From JAUSNA01 sp964568885 (GTDB taxonomy: Bacteria > Patescibacteriota > Microgenomatia > Levybacterales > GWA1-39-11): 15,471 nucleotides of DNA. Below are positions 7,402 through 13,908 of this stretch, one piece after another; position 1 is the first letter of the stretch; every line of letters begins with the position of its first letter. The notes beneath the pieces were generated by a model. It searched no databases, was not told the DNA's origin, and saw only the letters and a list, made by a program, of their open reading frames with translations. Where the stretch lies: NCBI GenBank assembly GCA_964568885.1, contig CAZMSF010000025.1, positions 1 to 15,471 of the forward strand, written 5' to 3'. A program made the translations under genes and the position numbers.

Positions 7402-7407
7402 TATAAT
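7402..7407 (+). promoter_or_regulatory. -10 box of def
   Basis: TATAAT lies 16 bases before the def ATG at 7424 and predicts a leader of about 10 nt. No good -35 is seen at the expected distance. A weak GAAG at 7418-7421 is too close to the ATG to be a convincing Shine-Dalgarno site. Confidence 0.5.
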
Positions 7408-7423
7408 TCTTAAAATTGAAGAT

Positions 7424-8005
7424 ATGTACAATATTGTTGTAACCCCTAATAAAGTATTACTTGAGAAAGCCAAGCCGGTGAAACAGTTCGATGCAAAACT
7501 CAAAAAAATTATTTCCGAAATGGAAGATACGCTTATTGCAACCAAAGACCCAATCGGGGTTGGTCTTGCAGCACCACAGGTAGGACTTTCGATTCGGCTT
7601 TTTCAAATGAAACCTACCGAAAAATCGAAAGTCACAACCTACATCAACCCTGAAATAATTAACATGTCAGGAGGTGAAGAAATTCCTCATTACACTAATA
7701 GCAAAAGTGTTGAGAATAAAAAGCCTGAGTCATCCAAAAATAAACTTCTTGAGGGCTGTCTTTCAATTCCCGACATATGGGGAAATGTCACAAGAAAAAA
7801 AGAGGTGACGCTTGCATGGCAAGACTCAGACGGGAATAAATTTACGCAAGTTTTTACCGGCTTTCCTGCTATCATCATACAACATGAGGTTGATCATCTT
7901 AATGGGATATTGTTCACAACGCACGTTATGAGCCAAGGAGAAAAGCTTTTCAAATCACATAAGAACAAGGAGGGGGAAGACGAGTTTGATGAAATTCAAA
8001 TATGA
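7424..8005 (+). CDS. def: Peptide deformylase
   Basis: The 193-residue enzyme removes the formyl group from the N-terminal Met of new proteins. All three family motifs are present: GVGLAAPQ (45-52), EGCLS (110-114, metal ligand Cys112) and HEVDH (154-158, metal ligands His154 and His158, catalytic Glu155). Compared with usual deformylases there is an extra polar stretch of about 20 residues (about 82-107, rich in Ser, Lys, Glu and Asn) just before the EGCLS motif. The charged tail KNKEGEDEFDEIQI (180-193) is copied in the small reading frame that follows. It probably heads an operon with that frame and the GT2 gene. Its functional partner fmt lies 5 kb away. Confidence 0.95.
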   Translation: MYNIVVTPNKVLLEKAKPVKQFDAKLKKIISEMEDTLIATKDPIGVGLAAPQVGLSIRLFQMKPTEKSKVTTYINPEIINMSGGEEIPHYTNSKSVENKKPESSKNKLLEGCLSIPDIWGNVTRKKEVTLAWQDSDGNKFTQVFTGFPAIIIQHEVDHLNGILFTTHVMSQGEKLFKSHKNKEGEDEFDEIQI

Positions 8006-8108
8006 TATGAATAATAAAGTTTATATTAAATACTTTCTTGCCTTTTTCCTAAACTCAAAAGGTAAGAACAAAGATGGAGAAGATAAGTTTAATGAGATAA
8101 CATTGTAA
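7961..8108 (+). repeat. Tandem duplication of the def 3' end
   Basis: The 45 bases from 7961 to the def stop at 8005 and those at 8064-8108 are clearly related. Both start AAGAACAA and share about three quarters of positions over the next 30 bases, at an offset of 103. Both copies end in a stop codon at the equivalent place. The encoded tails are KNKEGEDEFDEIQI and KNKDGEDKFNEITL, with 9 of 14 residues identical and the rest mostly similar. Confidence 0.7.
8007..8108 (+). CDS. Possible 33-residue protein sharing the def C-terminal tail
   Basis: An ATG one base after the def stop opens a frame of 33 codons, whose TAA overlaps the ATG of the next gene (TAATG). The product begins MNNKVYIKYFLAFFLN, a short hydrophobic stretch with a Lys-rich start, and ends KNKDGEDKFNEITL, matching the deformylase tail. 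The tight fit between two genes and the conserved acidic tail argue for real translation. It may instead be a decaying remnant of a duplicated def 3' end that now only couples translation. No known family is recognised. Confidence 0.45.
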   Translation: MNNKVYIKYFLAFFLNSKGKNKDGEDKFNEITL

Positions 8109-8806
8109 TGGCACTCCCCTACAACAAAAAATCAGTAACTGCCATTATACCCGCCAAAAACGAAGCAAAAGGTTTGGAAAAAATCATCGCAGAAGTCAAA
8201 AAATATGCCTCCGAAGTAATTGTTGTTGATGGTCATTCCATAGATAACACAAAGCAGATTGTAGAAAAAATGGGTTGTAGTTACCTACTTGATAACGGAA
8301 AGGGTCGAGGAGACGGCGTCCGCTTAGGAATTACACATTCCAAAAATGAAGTTATCGTTCTGGTCGATGCGGACGGTTCCCATCAAATTTCCGACATCCC
8401 GGAACTCGTACTTCCAATTATAAAAGAGAAGACGGATATGGTAATTTCTTCAAGAAGAACCGGAGGAAGCTCGGATATGGAAATGAATTTTGACGGACTA
8501 CTCCGTTCTGCCGGGTCTGATTTACTTGTTATGCTTGTAAATAATAAGTTTCATACCCACCTTACCGACATACTGTATAGTTTTCGCGCAATCAAAAAAT
8601 CAAAAGCGTTAAAAGCCAACCTAAAATCCGATGGGTTCAGCATCGAACAGGAAATGGTCATCTCTTTCCTGGAAAAAAAGTTCAAGGTTCTTGAGGTTCC
8701 AAGCAGGGAAAAAGCCCGCGCTTGGGGTGTATCAAAATTAAAAACCTCGGCGGGAATTGGTCTTTTCCTGCGGCTTATTTATGACTTGTATCTGAAACGG
8801 TATTAG
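8108..8806 (+). CDS. GT2 family glycosyltransferase, dolichol-phosphate mannose synthase-like
   Basis: The 232-residue protein opens with the GT2 nucleotide-sugar fold (VTAIIPAKNEAKGLEKII, 10-27; VIVVDGHSIDNT, 37-48) and the DxD metal site DADGSH (Asp87 and Asp89). It continues with SSRRTGG and LTDILYSFRAIKKS, the pattern of dolichol- or polyprenyl-phosphate mannose/glucose synthases. It has no clear C-terminal membrane anchor, so it is the short, probably peripheral form. It likely loads a sugar from a nucleotide donor onto polyprenyl phosphate, supplying donors to GT-C enzymes such as the two in this window. Its ATG overlaps the stop of the small frame upstream, so translation is probably coupled. 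Its stop overlaps that of the convergent gene. Confidence 0.85.
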   Translation: MALPYNKKSVTAIIPAKNEAKGLEKIIAEVKKYASEVIVVDGHSIDNTKQIVEKMGCSYLLDNGKGRGDGVRLGITHSKNEVIVLVDADGSHQISDIPELVLPIIKEKTDMVISSRRTGGSSDMEMNFDGLLRSAGSDLLVMLVNNKFHTHLTDILYSFRAIKKSKALKANLKSDGFSIEQEMVISFLEKKFKVLEVPSREKARAWGVSKLKTSAGIGLFLRLIYDLYLKRY

Positions 8807-9975
8807 TCTTTAAAAAAAGCAAACAGTGCAATCGGAATAAAAATAAAAACAAGTTTTGGATTATAAAGTGTCGGAAATCCAACCCACATCATATTAGCAA
8901 CTGCTACGACTCCTATGAGTTTTTCTTTCTTTAATTTTTTTGCGACCAAAAATAATGCCAAAATAAAAGGAATCATTGCCGAATAAGAATAGCGAATAAC
9001 GGACACCATAATGTAATCCTTGTTGTCTGAAGGAAGGAACGCATAGATAATAAGATTAAGAATTCCTACCAATAAAAGTGAATAAATCCCTTCGTCACCA
9101 CTCGTGCGCTTTAGGAGTTTTTTAACTCCGGAATATAATGCAATAGGCACTGCCAAAACCCATATCATGTATTCCGAAACAAAAGCATTTAGCGTGCCAA
9201 CAAGTCCATACCACGAACCTGTCACGACTTTTATTACCTGAAATTTTAAGATATCAAAACCGGCATCTTTAAAAAACAAGAACCCTTGAGGATATGTCGG
9301 ATTACCTGTTCTTAAATAATTCCTCAGATACCAACTTAACCCTGCTAAAAAGAACGGGGTCGCAAACGCAACGATATTTCTAAAAGACAAAAATGGAAGC
9401 AAGTTTCTTATGAAGATAATAATAAGAACACTTGCAAAAAGCATACCCGTATACTTGGAACCGATAAGCATTCCAAATACCAAACCCAACTTTATAAAAT
9501 ACGAAATTTTCTTCTCCGGCTTTTTAAGTAGCGCCAATGACAATACAAAAAAAGCTGCCAAATATATATCAATAATTTGTGTGTCAAGCCACCGGACAAT
9601 TCCATTAAGAGTAACAATGCTTGCTGCAAATATTATATTTAATTCCTTCGACAACTTAAAATTTTTGCCAAGGAACAGCAAGGAGAAAAATAGAAAAATC
9701 ACACCGAACACGTTATATAAATTCGGAGGAATCCCAAACAAATATAGAACCGAAAGTATACCTTCCGACGCCCCCGGTGAATGTTTCAGAAAAACGGCTC
9801 CCTTAATTTTTTCCGGAAAAAAAATGTCCCCATTCAAATATGATTTTGCGATTGGAATGTGATAATTAAGACTGTCTCCCTCATGAGGAACACTTGTCAG
9901 ACCTATGTAGAAATATGCGACAAGAATATATATAAAAAACAGCAAGCAGACTTTTGATAAGGTCTTAAGATTCAT
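8803..9975 (-). CDS. GT-C membrane glycosyltransferase, ArnT/PMT-like (GT39 type)
   Basis: The 390-residue protein has about ten membrane segments. The first outer loop carries VPHEGDSLNYHIPIAKSYLNG (29-49), whose Glu32/Asp34 are candidates for the acidic catalytic residue of GT-C enzymes. WYLRNYLRTGNPTYP near 224-238 is typical of PMT_2/dolichyl-phosphate-mannose mannosyltransferase-like proteins. It should transfer a sugar from a polyprenyl-phosphate donor outside the membrane; the acceptor is unknown. The ATG lies 11 bases inside the end of the upstream unknown gene, so it is probably translated from the same mRNA. At its 3' end it overlaps the GT2 gene by the four bases TTAG. No hairpin separates the two. 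Confidence 0.75.
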   Translation of the reverse strand: MNLKTLSKVCLLFFIYILVAYFYIGLTSVPHEGDSLNYHIPIAKSYLNGDIFFPEKIKGAVFLKHSPGASEGILSVLYLFGIPPNLYNVFGVIFLFFSLLFLGKNFKLSKELNIIFAASIVTLNGIVRWLDTQIIDIYLAAFFVLSLALLKKPEKKISYFIKLGLVFGMLIGSKYTGMLFASVLIIIFIRNLLPFLSFRNIVAFATPFFLAGLSWYLRNYLRTGNPTYPQGFLFFKDAGFDILKFQVIKVVTGSWYGLVGTLNAFVSEYMIWVLAVPIALYSGVKKLLKRTSGDEGIYSLLLVGILNLIIYAFLPSDNKDYIMVSVIRYSYSAMIPFILALFLVAKKLKKEKLIGVVAVANMMWVGFPTLYNPKLVFIFIPIALFAFFKD

Positions 9976-11227
9976 CTATATGTCCAGGAACTTCGTTGTA
10001 AACTCCGTCCATGGGTGCATTTCTTTCAATCCATCTCCATTCACGCTCTCGACTAAGTCTACTTCTTCGCTGATTTGGAGTCTCATTTGGATCGACTGCT
10101 AATTCAGATTGCTTTTTAACTTCATCGGGCATTGCAAATTGCTCTTCTTGTTCCGTACTAACTACCGCCCTCTGTTCTCTAATTTTTTCAATTCCCTCGT
10201 TAATTTCTGCCGCTACTGCTCTTACCCTATCTCTTCTGGTAGCTGAATCTGCCGCTCTCTCAAGACATGGATACTTATCGGAAAATTCAATCGCTTCTTT
10301 AAAGTCCATATATTTTCCTAAAGTAACTACATCCGTTTCAAAACTCCGCGCCCATAACATATATCTAATTTTAGCAGCCAATTCCGCATAGGGTTTTGGT
10401 AAAGGTGAAGATTTTGGAGAAAGAATTCGATGCACTATATTCCTATATCCGATAAATTCAGTGCCAAAACCTCCCGTACCAATCTTTGCACCCGCTGTGT
10501 CTGCTGAGAATCTTGCAACATTCTCAAAGTCCTGTTCTACAAGATCGCACACTGCCTCAATAACTGAAAGTCTTCTACGATTCTTTTTTAATATATCGTC
10601 GGCTACTAACCCGTCATTAATAAGTTGGGGGCGTCTTGATTCGGCTATCATCCGTCCGCGAGGATTATTGGGCCTTCCCAAAATATCTAACTCTGTTGCT
10701 TTCACCAGCTGGGTAGCTGTTTTAACTCTTTCCGGATAGACTGATGACGTATAGCCTGCATTTACCATATCGTTTATTGACGATACTCTAAGTTCATCCC
10801 TCTCACTTTCACTTAAAGGCCCTTCTTGAAGTCGCATGTCAACCCTGTTCACTGCTTTGACTGCTGATGTCCTGTGCAGGTATTGAATTCCGTCAGGCTC
10901 ATAATCTTCAATAATTCCGACAACATCATCTCTTACAGTAAAAATGGATGATCTTTTGTGCCACCTTTTGAAAAGTTTGCCCTGATTTTCAGGACGCATA
11001 CCCGGCACTACAGTTTCATAAAATACGTTACCAAAAGTATCGCACCTAACTGATGGCTCTCCGACAAAAAGCAGTCTTGCTTTCATCGCTTCTCTATATC
11101 TTTCAGGATTTTCGATATGAAAAGCTGGTGGGGCAGCATGATGCGCAGCTGCTATGGCTTGATTTCTTGCTCCCATCGCAGTCTCTATCCCACCTTTACT
11201 TGTAAATGCTTCATTTGTTGCAGTCAT
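9965..11227 (-). CDS. Unrecognised soluble protein, 420 residues
   Basis: I do not recognise a family. From the ATG at 11227 the protein has 420 residues, no signal peptide and no membrane segment. It is highly charged, with a Glu/Arg-rich C-terminal third (about 330-420) that looks largely helical and possibly coiled. The middle holds GTGGFGTEFIGYRNIVHRIL, a Gly-rich stretch without a clear nucleotide-binding motif. The frame is open to a TTG at 11242, but the -10 box lies in that extension and points to the ATG. It lies 56 bases downstream of the HD-domain gene, has its own promoter and overlaps the GT39-like gene by 11 bases. Confidence 0.7.
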   Translation of the reverse strand: MTATNEAFTSKGGIETAMGARNQAIAAAHHAAPPAFHIENPERYREAMKARLLFVGEPSVRCDTFGNVFYETVVPGMRPENQGKLFKRWHKRSSIFTVRDDVVGIIEDYEPDGIQYLHRTSAVKAVNRVDMRLQEGPLSESERDELRVSSINDMVNAGYTSSVYPERVKTATQLVKATELDILGRPNNPRGRMIAESRRPQLINDGLVADDILKKNRRRLSVIEAVCDLVEQDFENVARFSADTAGAKIGTGGFGTEFIGYRNIVHRILSPKSSPLPKPYAELAAKIRYMLWARSFETDVVTLGKYMDFKEAIEFSDKYPCLERAADSATRRDRVRAVAAEINEGIEKIREQRAVVSTEQEEQFAMPDEVKKQSELAVDPNETPNQRRSRLSREREWRWIERNAPMDGVYNEVPGHIDES

Positions 11228-11233
11228 GTATGT

Positions 11234-11262
11234 ATTATACAAAATAACAGGTCAATCTTCAA
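11234..11262 (-). promoter_or_regulatory. Promoter of the unknown gene, predicting a leaderless mRNA
   Basis: On the minus strand TTGAAG (11262-11257) is followed after 17 bases by a perfect TATAAT (11239-11234). The -10 ends 6 bases before the ATG at 11227, so transcription should start at or next to the A of the start codon. Confidence 0.65.
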
Positions 11263-11283
11263 TTTCTATAGGATAAAAAGTGG

Positions 11284-12681
11284 CTATGCTGCCAACTTGG
11301 AGGGTTCAAATTGATTCCAGATTTCCCTTCCCAAAACTTGCAGATGATTGTCTAAAATATCTTGTACTCTCGCCGCTCCTGTCTGCCCTCTTTCATTGAT
11401 TTTTACAATGGGTGCATCTAAAACTCCCTTTATTCTCTTATGCATTTGTGGGTATAGTTTCCTCGTCAAAATATCAAACGCTCCCGCCCATTTATCTTGC
11501 TCTTCTTCCGAAAGCAACTTAAATTTGTCCATCATTTTATGTATTGCATCGTCGGTGTTATCAGCCGGCTCAATAGTTCTTACCATGCGAAAGTACCTTC
11601 TAAATGCAGCGTCCCTTGCTTCCGGAGTCAGTTGTGGTGCTCCTGTTGCAGCGGCATTTACAAATTCTTTTTGCTCATCGGCTGCCTTACTTACCATTTC
11701 TTTATAGAGCTGATTATCGTGTTTTGCATATGGAAGGTCCGGGTTAAAATTTGAGTCTGCGAACATCGTCACGTGTTCCAAGACGTTCATTGTGTTTTTT
11801 GGTTTTGGTTCTTTTGTCCTTTCGTCGTTGGTCCGAAGCCTTGGTGTAAACTGATGTTTGAAATCGTCATTTGGATTATCCCATGTCGCATGAAATTCCT
11901 TACCATCAAAGTCTTCAGTGGGTTCGGCTTTTGTCACCATGTGCCTCACATCCATTATGGGACCTTGTGCGTCCATCCTATCAGACTGTCTTGTCCACCA
12001 AAAAGCGATTCTATTTCCATCAACAACCTCGTCTTCATATGGCTTAACCGTTCGCGTTTCTTGTCCTTTCACAACCGTCCTATCTTTCAAATAATGAGTA
12101 TGTCCGGCAATAGTAAGTTGCGCCAATTTTCGCAGATTGTCACCGATAAGCCCTTTTGAGACCTCGCCAAATAAATGCGCACCAATTTCAGCATGACCGG
12201 AAAACCTTTTTGCCTCCTGATACCTGTCGACAACCGAATTGCCGATATCATGATACATCCCTCCCAGAAGTCCGACGAAAATTTCAACAGGGTCATTATT
12301 CGAAACACTTGTGTCATGCATAATAAGTGAAAGGTAGGAAGTATCCCGCAAGAAATGTCCCCGGCTATGTCCTGCAGGAAGATTTTTAATAAAGGGCGCA
12401 AATTGCTTGAGAATTCTCTCCAGAACATCGGGCGGAACACTTTCCAATTCCTGTTTGGCTTTTTCTTTTGTTTGTTTCCATCCTTCTATTGATCCCACTT
12501 CTGTGCGAAGTTGCTCTATTTCGCCCACAACAACTCCGTCATTTTTTTCATAGAAGTCCTTCATGTCGGTAATCTTTTTTTGGTCCTCCGGCGATTTGAC
12601 TCCTGCATAAATATCCTGGACCAAAGCTGTGGGTGTAATTGCCTCTGACGCGCTTTGAACTCTAGCTTCCGATTCACTCAT
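11284..12681 (-). CDS. HD-domain protein, putative metal-dependent phosphohydrolase
   Basis: The 465-residue soluble protein contains the spaced residues of an HD domain: His109 (GHFLRD), the His144-Asp145 pair (MYHDIGN), His163 (GHAEIGAH), His194/His196 (AGHTHY) and Asp234 (RQSDRMD). HD proteins are metal-dependent phosphohydrolases, often acting on nucleotides or cyclic dinucleotides; the substrate here is unknown. The HD core covers about 100-240. The N-terminal 100 residues are charged and helical. The C-terminal 220 residues match nothing I know, and no GAF, PAS or (p)ppGpp synthetase region is seen. The ATG at 12681 sits 6 bases after a TATAAT. It diverges from fmt across 76 bases and is followed by the unknown gene. 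Confidence 0.75.
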   Translation of the reverse strand: MSESEARVQSASEAITPTALVQDIYAGVKSPEDQKKITDMKDFYEKNDGVVVGEIEQLRTEVGSIEGWKQTKEKAKQELESVPPDVLERILKQFAPFIKNLPAGHSRGHFLRDTSYLSLIMHDTSVSNNDPVEIFVGLLGGMYHDIGNSVVDRYQEAKRFSGHAEIGAHLFGEVSKGLIGDNLRKLAQLTIAGHTHYLKDRTVVKGQETRTVKPYEDEVVDGNRIAFWWTRQSDRMDAQGPIMDVRHMVTKAEPTEDFDGKEFHATWDNPNDDFKHQFTPRLRTNDERTKEPKPKNTMNVLEHVTMFADSNFNPDLPYAKHDNQLYKEMVSKAADEQKEFVNAAATGAPQLTPEARDAAFRRYFRMVRTIEPADNTDDAIHKMMDKFKLLSEEEQDKWAGAFDILTRKLYPQMHKRIKGVLDAPIVKINERGQTGAARVQDILDNHLQVLGREIWNQFEPSKLAA

Positions 12682-12687
12682 AGAGGT

Positions 12688-12716
12688 ATTATACCGTAGA
12701 TTGCCAACAACTCCAA
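12688..12716 (-). promoter_or_regulatory. Promoter of the HD-domain gene, predicting a leaderless mRNA
   Basis: The minus strand has TTGGAG (12716-12711), 17 bases, then TATAAT (12693-12688). Six bases separate the -10 box from the ATG at 12681. Confidence 0.65.
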
Positions 12717-12745
12717 TTTTTCATATTCATCCTCTGTTTCTTTAG

Positions 12746-12751
12746 TATAAT
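12746..12751 (+). promoter_or_regulatory. -10 box of fmt, predicting a leaderless mRNA
   Basis: TATAAT ends 6 bases before the ATG at 12758. There is no room for a Shine-Dalgarno site if transcription starts at the usual distance. The -35 region (12723-12728, ATATTC) is poor. The box lies back to back with the HD-gene promoter. Confidence 0.55.
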
Positions 12752-12757
12752 AGCAAC

Positions 12758-13591
12758 ATGAAGCAGAATATTATTTTTTTTGGTAGCGGTTGGTTCGTTA
12801 TACCTGTCATTGAAAAGCTAATGAAATTAAATCTGCAACTAGTCGTTACCAATGATACAAACGGCAAGGTTGTAGATTTCTGTAAAGAAAAAAATATTCC
12901 TTTTGTTTCCTCAAGTCTCAAAGACCTGGAGACGGTGGAACGGATTAAAAAACTTCACCCCACAGTAGCAATTCTTGCGTCCTATGGAGCATTTATCCCG
13001 GATGGAGTCATTGGCTTATTTGAAAATGGAATTATAAATATTCATCCCAGCTTGCTCCCGAAATGGAAGGGCCCTTCCCCTGTCCAATATAGTTTGCTGA
13101 ATGGAGAAGCACAAACAGGAGTCTCTCTTATTAAGCTTGACAATGAAATCGACCATGGTCCGATAGTAGCAAAGCGGCCATATGAATTAACAGGAAATGA
13201 AACGTCGGAGGACTTACTCTCTGTCCTTTTTGAAATAGGTTCCGAAATGGTAGTAGAACAAATTGAAAAATTGGAGAATGGCGAAGAGCTTTCTCTTACT
13301 CCCCAGGACCACACGAAAGAAACTTGGTCCTATCGTATCGAAAAAAAGGATGGGATGATTGATATTACCGATTCTCCGGACAGAGAAAAATTAAAAAATA
13401 TGATTCGCGCGTTTTATCCATGGCCGGGTGTGTGGCTAACAACAGAATTGAAAAATCAAACTAAAATCGTAAAGCTTTTGCCGGAGGGAAAAATTCAAGT
13501 CGAAGGCAAAAATGCGATGAATTACAAAGACTTTATCAACGGATTTGGAGACGAAGGAAAAGAACTCTTGGAACGTCTTGGATTATTTTAA
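12758..13591 (+). CDS. fmt: Methionyl-tRNA formyltransferase
   Basis: The 277-residue enzyme formylates Met-tRNA(fMet) with 10-formyl-tetrahydrofolate. The N-terminal formyltransferase domain shows the catalytic triad Asn94, His96 and Asp132 in INIHPSLLPKWKGPSP and LDNEIDHGPIV, with the SLLP signature at 98-101. The C-terminal tRNA-binding domain begins near 185 (WSYRIEKKDGMIDI) and includes IRAFYPWPGVWL. It is about 40 residues shorter than E. coli Fmt (315), mainly at the C-terminus. The N-terminal segment MKQNIIFFGSGWFVIPVIEKL fits the usual start. It works with the deformylase of this window. Its TAA overlaps the rpmB stop as TTAA. Confidence 0.9.
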   Translation: MKQNIIFFGSGWFVIPVIEKLMKLNLQLVVTNDTNGKVVDFCKEKNIPFVSSSLKDLETVERIKKLHPTVAILASYGAFIPDGVIGLFENGIINIHPSLLPKWKGPSPVQYSLLNGEAQTGVSLIKLDNEIDHGPIVAKRPYELTGNETSEDLLSVLFEIGSEMVVEQIEKLENGEELSLTPQDHTKETWSYRIEKKDGMIDITDSPDREKLKNMIRAFYPWPGVWLTTELKNQTKIVKLLPEGKIQVEGKNAMNYKDFINGFGDEGKELLERLGLF

Positions 13592-13824
13592 GCGGTTACC
13601 GGAACTGTTGAAGTCTGTGCTTTTTGCTCCCTAAGAGCAGTGTCTGCTTTCTTAAAAAGCTTTATACACTTTGTGCAAAGCTTGGCATTCATTTTTTTGC
13701 CATTAAAAACAACCGTCTTCTTGTGAAGATTGGGCTTAAATGTTCTTTTTGTCCTGTTTTTTGCGTGGGAAACCAAGTTGCCGTACATGATTCCCTTGCC
13801 GCAATTGTCGCAAATCATTGCCAT
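13588..13824 (-). CDS. rpmB: 50S ribosomal protein L28
   Basis: The 78-residue basic protein has the L28 pattern CDNCGKG, then GNLVSHAKNRTKRTFKPNLHKK. Two CxxC pairs (Cys5/Cys8 and Cys50/Cys53) mark the zinc-binding form. The length is normal for L28. The ATG at 13824 is 8 bases after a TATAAT; an internal ATG two codons later is possible but less likely. L28 is part of the large ribosomal subunit. It is transcribed alone, divergent from fabF and convergent with fmt. Confidence 0.93.
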   Translation of the reverse strand: MAMICDNCGKGIMYGNLVSHAKNRTKRTFKPNLHKKTVVFNGKKMNAKLCTKCIKLFKKADTALREQKAQTSTVPVTA

Positions 13825-13832
13825 AGGTTGCT

Positions 13833-13861
13833 ATTATACAAGTTACGGGCTTATATTTCAA
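13833..13861 (-). promoter_or_regulatory. Promoter of rpmB
   Basis: The minus strand has TTGAAA (13861-13856), 17 bases, then TATAAT (13838-13833). The -10 ends 8 bases before the ATG, so a leader of only about 2 nt is expected. Confidence 0.7.
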
Positions 13862-13866
13862 CAAAA

Positions 13867-13896
13867 TTGACTTTCAGCTCATCCATTTGATACTAT
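13867..13896 (+). promoter_or_regulatory. Promoter of fabF
   Basis: TTGACT (13867-13872) is followed after 18 bases by TACTAT (13891-13896), which is preceded by TGA as in an extended -10. The start codon is 12 bases after the -10, so the leader would be about 6 nt. It lies back to back with the rpmB promoter. Confidence 0.5.
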
Positions 13897-13908
13897 ACCT
13901 TTCATTCT

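Noticed and set aside
9410..9862. 150-codon plus-strand frame opposite the GT39-like gene
   Set aside because: It lies fully antisense to a membrane protein with recognisable motifs. The long opening is a by-product of the AT-rich hydrophobic codons.
11228..11242. TTG start at 11242 for the unknown protein
   Set aside because: The five extra codons contain the TATAAT box; the ATG at 11227 fits the promoter spacing.
11348..12440. Several 85-128-codon frames overlapping the HD gene on both strands
   Set aside because: They have Cys/Phe/Trp-rich or otherwise implausible composition and overlap a gene with clear HD residues and a strong promoter.
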